From assembly GCA_015654495.1 (NCBI GenBank), contig JAATGW010000436.1, forward strand, positions 1 to 7,060: DNA of 7,060 bases. Direction: 5' to 3'. This stretch comes from Chitinophagales bacterium (GTDB lineage: Bacteria; Bacteroidota; Bacteroidia; Chitinophagales; Chitinophagaceae). The notes beneath the pieces were generated by a model. It had not been told where the DNA came from. It saw only the letters and a program-made list of their open reading frames with translations, and ran no database searches. Position numbers and translations under genes: made by a program. Of this stretch, positions 5,302 through 7,060 are shown one piece after another. Within the stretch, counting starts at the first letter, position 1. Every line of letters begins with the position of its first letter.

Positions 5302-5580
5302 TTAGTAAATAACAGGCTGTGAAATTCCGAAAGGATTTCTCCTGCCCGACTCCTTCATTCCCCTCCGCCCGTCACGGGCGGGCAGGCGGGCATCATTATG
5401 ATACACTTCGTTCATAGATCCAAACCAAATACTTCCATCGTTCGCTTTCAGTATCCCCAAAAAAGCTGGTCCCCCTGACTTAATTTCCGTTACAGTGGGC
5501 GTTTTATCGTACAAGGACTTTTGATAATAACGGGAAAGTGCCCAACATTCAGTGCCGCTGGACCGGTTGGGGGAATGCTG
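5302..5580 (-). pseudogene. 3' remnant of a two-component-regulator-type propeller gene
   Basis: The frame is open for 92 residues after a TAG at 5581-5583 and has no plausible ATG near its start. SRYYQKSLYDKTPTVTEIK, then LGILKANDGSIWFGS, align with FRYDEQSLSDKKPHVTVIK and FGILVADDGSIWIGS at the C terminus of the propeller protein encoded at 6272, so this is a decayed or partial paralogue. After EVYHND the frame runs through a REP-like palindrome (5365-5381), giving the low-complexity stretch ARLPARDGRRG in place of the expected DGK strand, then an unrelated tail. Upstream of the TAG no propeller similarity was found in any minus frame as far as 5672. Expression is doubtful. A TTG at 5514 would give 70 residues. 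Confidence 0.6.
5362..5391. repeat. REP-like GC-rich palindrome in coding frame
   Basis: CCGCCCGT (5365-5372) and ACGGGCGG (5374-5381) are perfect inverted arms around one base, followed by CAGGCGGGC. Such short GC-rich palindromes are common dispersed repeats in Bacteroidota genomes. It stands out sharply from the AT-rich flanks and interrupts the homology of the propeller remnant. Confidence 0.7.
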
Positions 5581-5672
5581 CTATGTTGACAAGGTAAATT
5601 TCTTTGTTTCAAAAAGGAGCCGTGAAATTTGGTTTACTCTGATATATCCCATTCAAAAAAAGTCTTTGAATA

Positions 5673-6245
5673 CTAAAGTACTTTATCGAATACGGTCTTC
5701 CAGGAACGCTCCCCGTCGAATAAGGTTGATTTTGCATTGGCCTGAACAGAAATAGTATTGCCATCATTGCTCAACTTCCAAACCTCTGTTACATAAACAA
5801 ATTGTTGTTTCTGAGTATTTACACTAAAAGGAACGGCAGTCATCAGGTGTACAATTGAATTAACAGTCATAGTTTGTCCATCAGCTGACATCGTTACAGT
5901 GAACTTCTTTCCTCTTTCGCTGCCGTGATTAATTTCGCCTGCTTTACCGTCAAAGTCCAGTTTCTCCTGGCTTGTAGCCAGCGCTGCACCAGGAGACAGG
6001 TTTGGTACTTCTATGATTAGGAAATCTGCCTGCTCTGCTATTTTCATTGTTTTAGATAGCATACGATCACCCTCGTCATATGAGCAAACAATATTTCCGC
6101 CCATACTTATCGACTCTTTGGATTTCCATTCGCCAGAAAAGTTAGCGCGATGAATGTCCTTTTTTTGCTGAGCCTGTACTTGAAAATAGAATACTCCAGC
6201 CAGTAAGATGATCAGGCTGTACAAAACATTCCTTTTATTTTTCAT
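5673..6245 (-). CDS. Secreted lipocalin-like protein of unknown function
   Basis: The 190-residue protein has a signal peptide (residues 1-26, hydrophobic LYSLIILLAGVFYF and VQAQ before the cleavage point), so it is exported. The mature part starts with ANFSGEWKSKES (34-45), a G-x-W motif typical of the first strand of lipocalin-like small beta-barrels, and ends with strands that read VYVTEVWKLSNDGNTISVQA (151-170) and SWKTVFDKVL. A middle strand pair (KKFTVTMSADGQTMTVNS, 113-130) has the same strand-turn-strand pattern. Ligand and role are unknown; the fold is inferred from pattern only. The ATG at 6245 is preceded by AGG four bases upstream (GATAGGAAATG). It lies 26 nt downstream of the propeller gene and is probably cotranscribed with it. 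Confidence 0.75.
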   Translation of the reverse strand: MKNKRNVLYSLIILLAGVFYFQVQAQQKKDIHRANFSGEWKSKESISMGGNIVCSYDEGDRMLSKTMKIAEQADFLIIEVPNLSPGAALATSQEKLDFDGKAGEINHGSERGKKFTVTMSADGQTMTVNSIVHLMTAVPFSVNTQKQQFVYVTEVWKLSNDGNTISVQANAKSTLFDGERSWKTVFDKVL

Positions 6246-6271
6246 TTCCTATCAGAATTAATTTAGCGAAT

Positions 6272-7060
6272 TTACTTTGAAGTCGTGAGGGTCTTACCGT
6301 CATAACTATAACGTTCAGATCCAATCCAGATACTTCCATCATCAGCCACTAATATCCCGAAAGGCAGATTTCTATGCCCTTCATATTTTGTTTTTATTAC
6401 AGTTACATGTGGCTTTTTATCAGACAATGACTGTTCATCATAACGGAAAATGGGGCCACCTATACTAGTCAGGACATTTCCCTTTTTATCTTTGATTATA
6501 ACACCAGCACCCACCTGATCAATTTGGGTAAAGGCACTGCCGTCATAGCGCCAAAGACCATCGGCACCGAACCAGATATTGTCTTTTTTGTCTTTGATTA
6601 TAGCCCATACGTTCCTGAAAGTTTTGCCGTCTTTATCGGTGAGAGTGGTAAATGTTTTTCCATCATAAATGGTGATATCACCCCGCGTTCCAAACCAAAT
6701 TTTCCCTGTTTTGTCTTGAACGATAGCATGAACATCATTATTGGTCAATCCATCCGAGGTTGTAAAATTTCGAAACGATTTCCCATCATAACGGCTTACT
6801 CCACCTCCAGTGCCAAGCCAAATAATGCCGGCATTATCTTCATAAATAGGCATAACCGAATTATTTGCAAGCCCATCCCGAGTTGTAAAATTTTGAAAGG
6901 ATTTCCCATCGTAATAATAAGCACCTGAACCATAGGTACCGAACCAAAAATTTCCTTTTCTATCTTCTAAAATAGAAAAAATGGGGACTGAGATTAGTTT
7001 ACCTGTGATATTAGTAAACGATTTTCCATCGTATCGATAAACACCATCACTTGCTGCAAA
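6272..7060 (-). CDS. Two-component-regulator-type beta-propeller protein, C-terminal part (5' end outside the window)
   Basis: The frame is open to the right edge, so the 262 visible residues are the C-terminal part of a longer protein. They consist of about six repeats of 34 to 47 residues with consensus YDGKSFxNFTTxDGLxNNxVxxIxED, then KxGNIWFGT, the pattern of Reg_prop repeats that build the periplasmic sensor propellers of Bacteroidota hybrid two-component systems. The fifth repeat (QIDQVGAGVIIKDKKGNVLT) is shortened and has lost the WFGT strand. No transmembrane segment, kinase or regulator domain follows the propeller, which ends at TLTTSK, so this is a stand-alone propeller protein, likely exported if a signal peptide lies beyond the edge. 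An ATG at 6853 is internal and not the start, since repeats continue upstream of it. It probably forms an operon with the lipocalin-like gene 26 nt downstream. Confidence 0.85.
   Translation of the reverse strand, partial: FAASDGVYRYDGKSFTNITGKLISVPIFSILEDRKGNFWFGTYGSGAYYYDGKSFQNFTTRDGLANNSVMPIYEDNAGIIWLGTGGGVSRYDGKSFRNFTTSDGLTNNDVHAIVQDKTGKIWFGTRGDITIYDGKTFTTLTDKDGKTFRNVWAIIKDKKDNIWFGADGLWRYDGSAFTQIDQVGAGVIIKDKKGNVLTSIGGPIFRYDEQSLSDKKPHVTVIKTKYEGHRNLPFGILVADDGSIWIGSERYSYDGKTLTTSK

Noticed and set aside
6524..6928. 134-codon plus-strand open frame
   Set aside because: It is antisense to the propeller repeats and is produced by their periodic composition.

Overview
The window looks like a piece of a Bacteroidota chromosome, plausibly from a Chitinophagaceae-like relative. 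The reasons are AT-rich genes without clear Shine-Dalgarno sites, a TAnnTTTG-type promoter candidate, short Bacteroidota-style lipoprotein signals (LASC, LFSC), a carboxypeptidase-regulatory-like domain and two-component-regulator-type propeller repeats. This assignment is inference. All credible genes are on the minus strand, so transcription runs from right to left.

The left part, about 50 to 5220, is built like a cassette array. In the minus-strand direction there is a GNAT acetyltransferase gene with a stop at codon 4 (4570-5103), a small secreted protein (3892-4365), a secreted protein with a carboxypeptidase-regulatory-like domain (3134-3694), a three-gene unit of lipoprotein, MGAWG-type protein and lipoprotein (2338-2826, 1392-2297, 873-1367), and a DinB-family protein (127-588). 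The units are separated by diverged, GC-richer copies of one intergenic element of about 176 to 263 bp (646-879, 2867-3129, 3699-3886, 4374-4549), plus a half copy at 5149-5220. Each copy begins with TAAC (TTAC in the first) and ends with a TGTTA-like box. Its ends form imperfect inverted arms, it sits tight against the stop codon of the gene it follows, and the next ATG is only 4 to 57 nt away. This is the geometry of integron gene cassettes with attC sites, but the elements are longer than usual attC sites, the core is only loosely canonical, and no integrase gene lies in the window. Two copies carry a nested palindromic module in opposite orientations.

The right part, about 5221 to 7060, lacks these elements. 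It holds the 3' end of a beta-propeller gene running off the right edge (6272 to >7060), a secreted lipocalin-like protein directly downstream (5673-6245), and a decayed propeller fragment (5302-5580) with a REP-like palindrome in its coding frame. The half element at 5149 marks the junction between the two regions.

The array genes look like independent accessory cargo (small enzymes and short envelope or secreted proteins) rather than one pathway. The propeller and lipocalin-like genes are probably cotranscribed.
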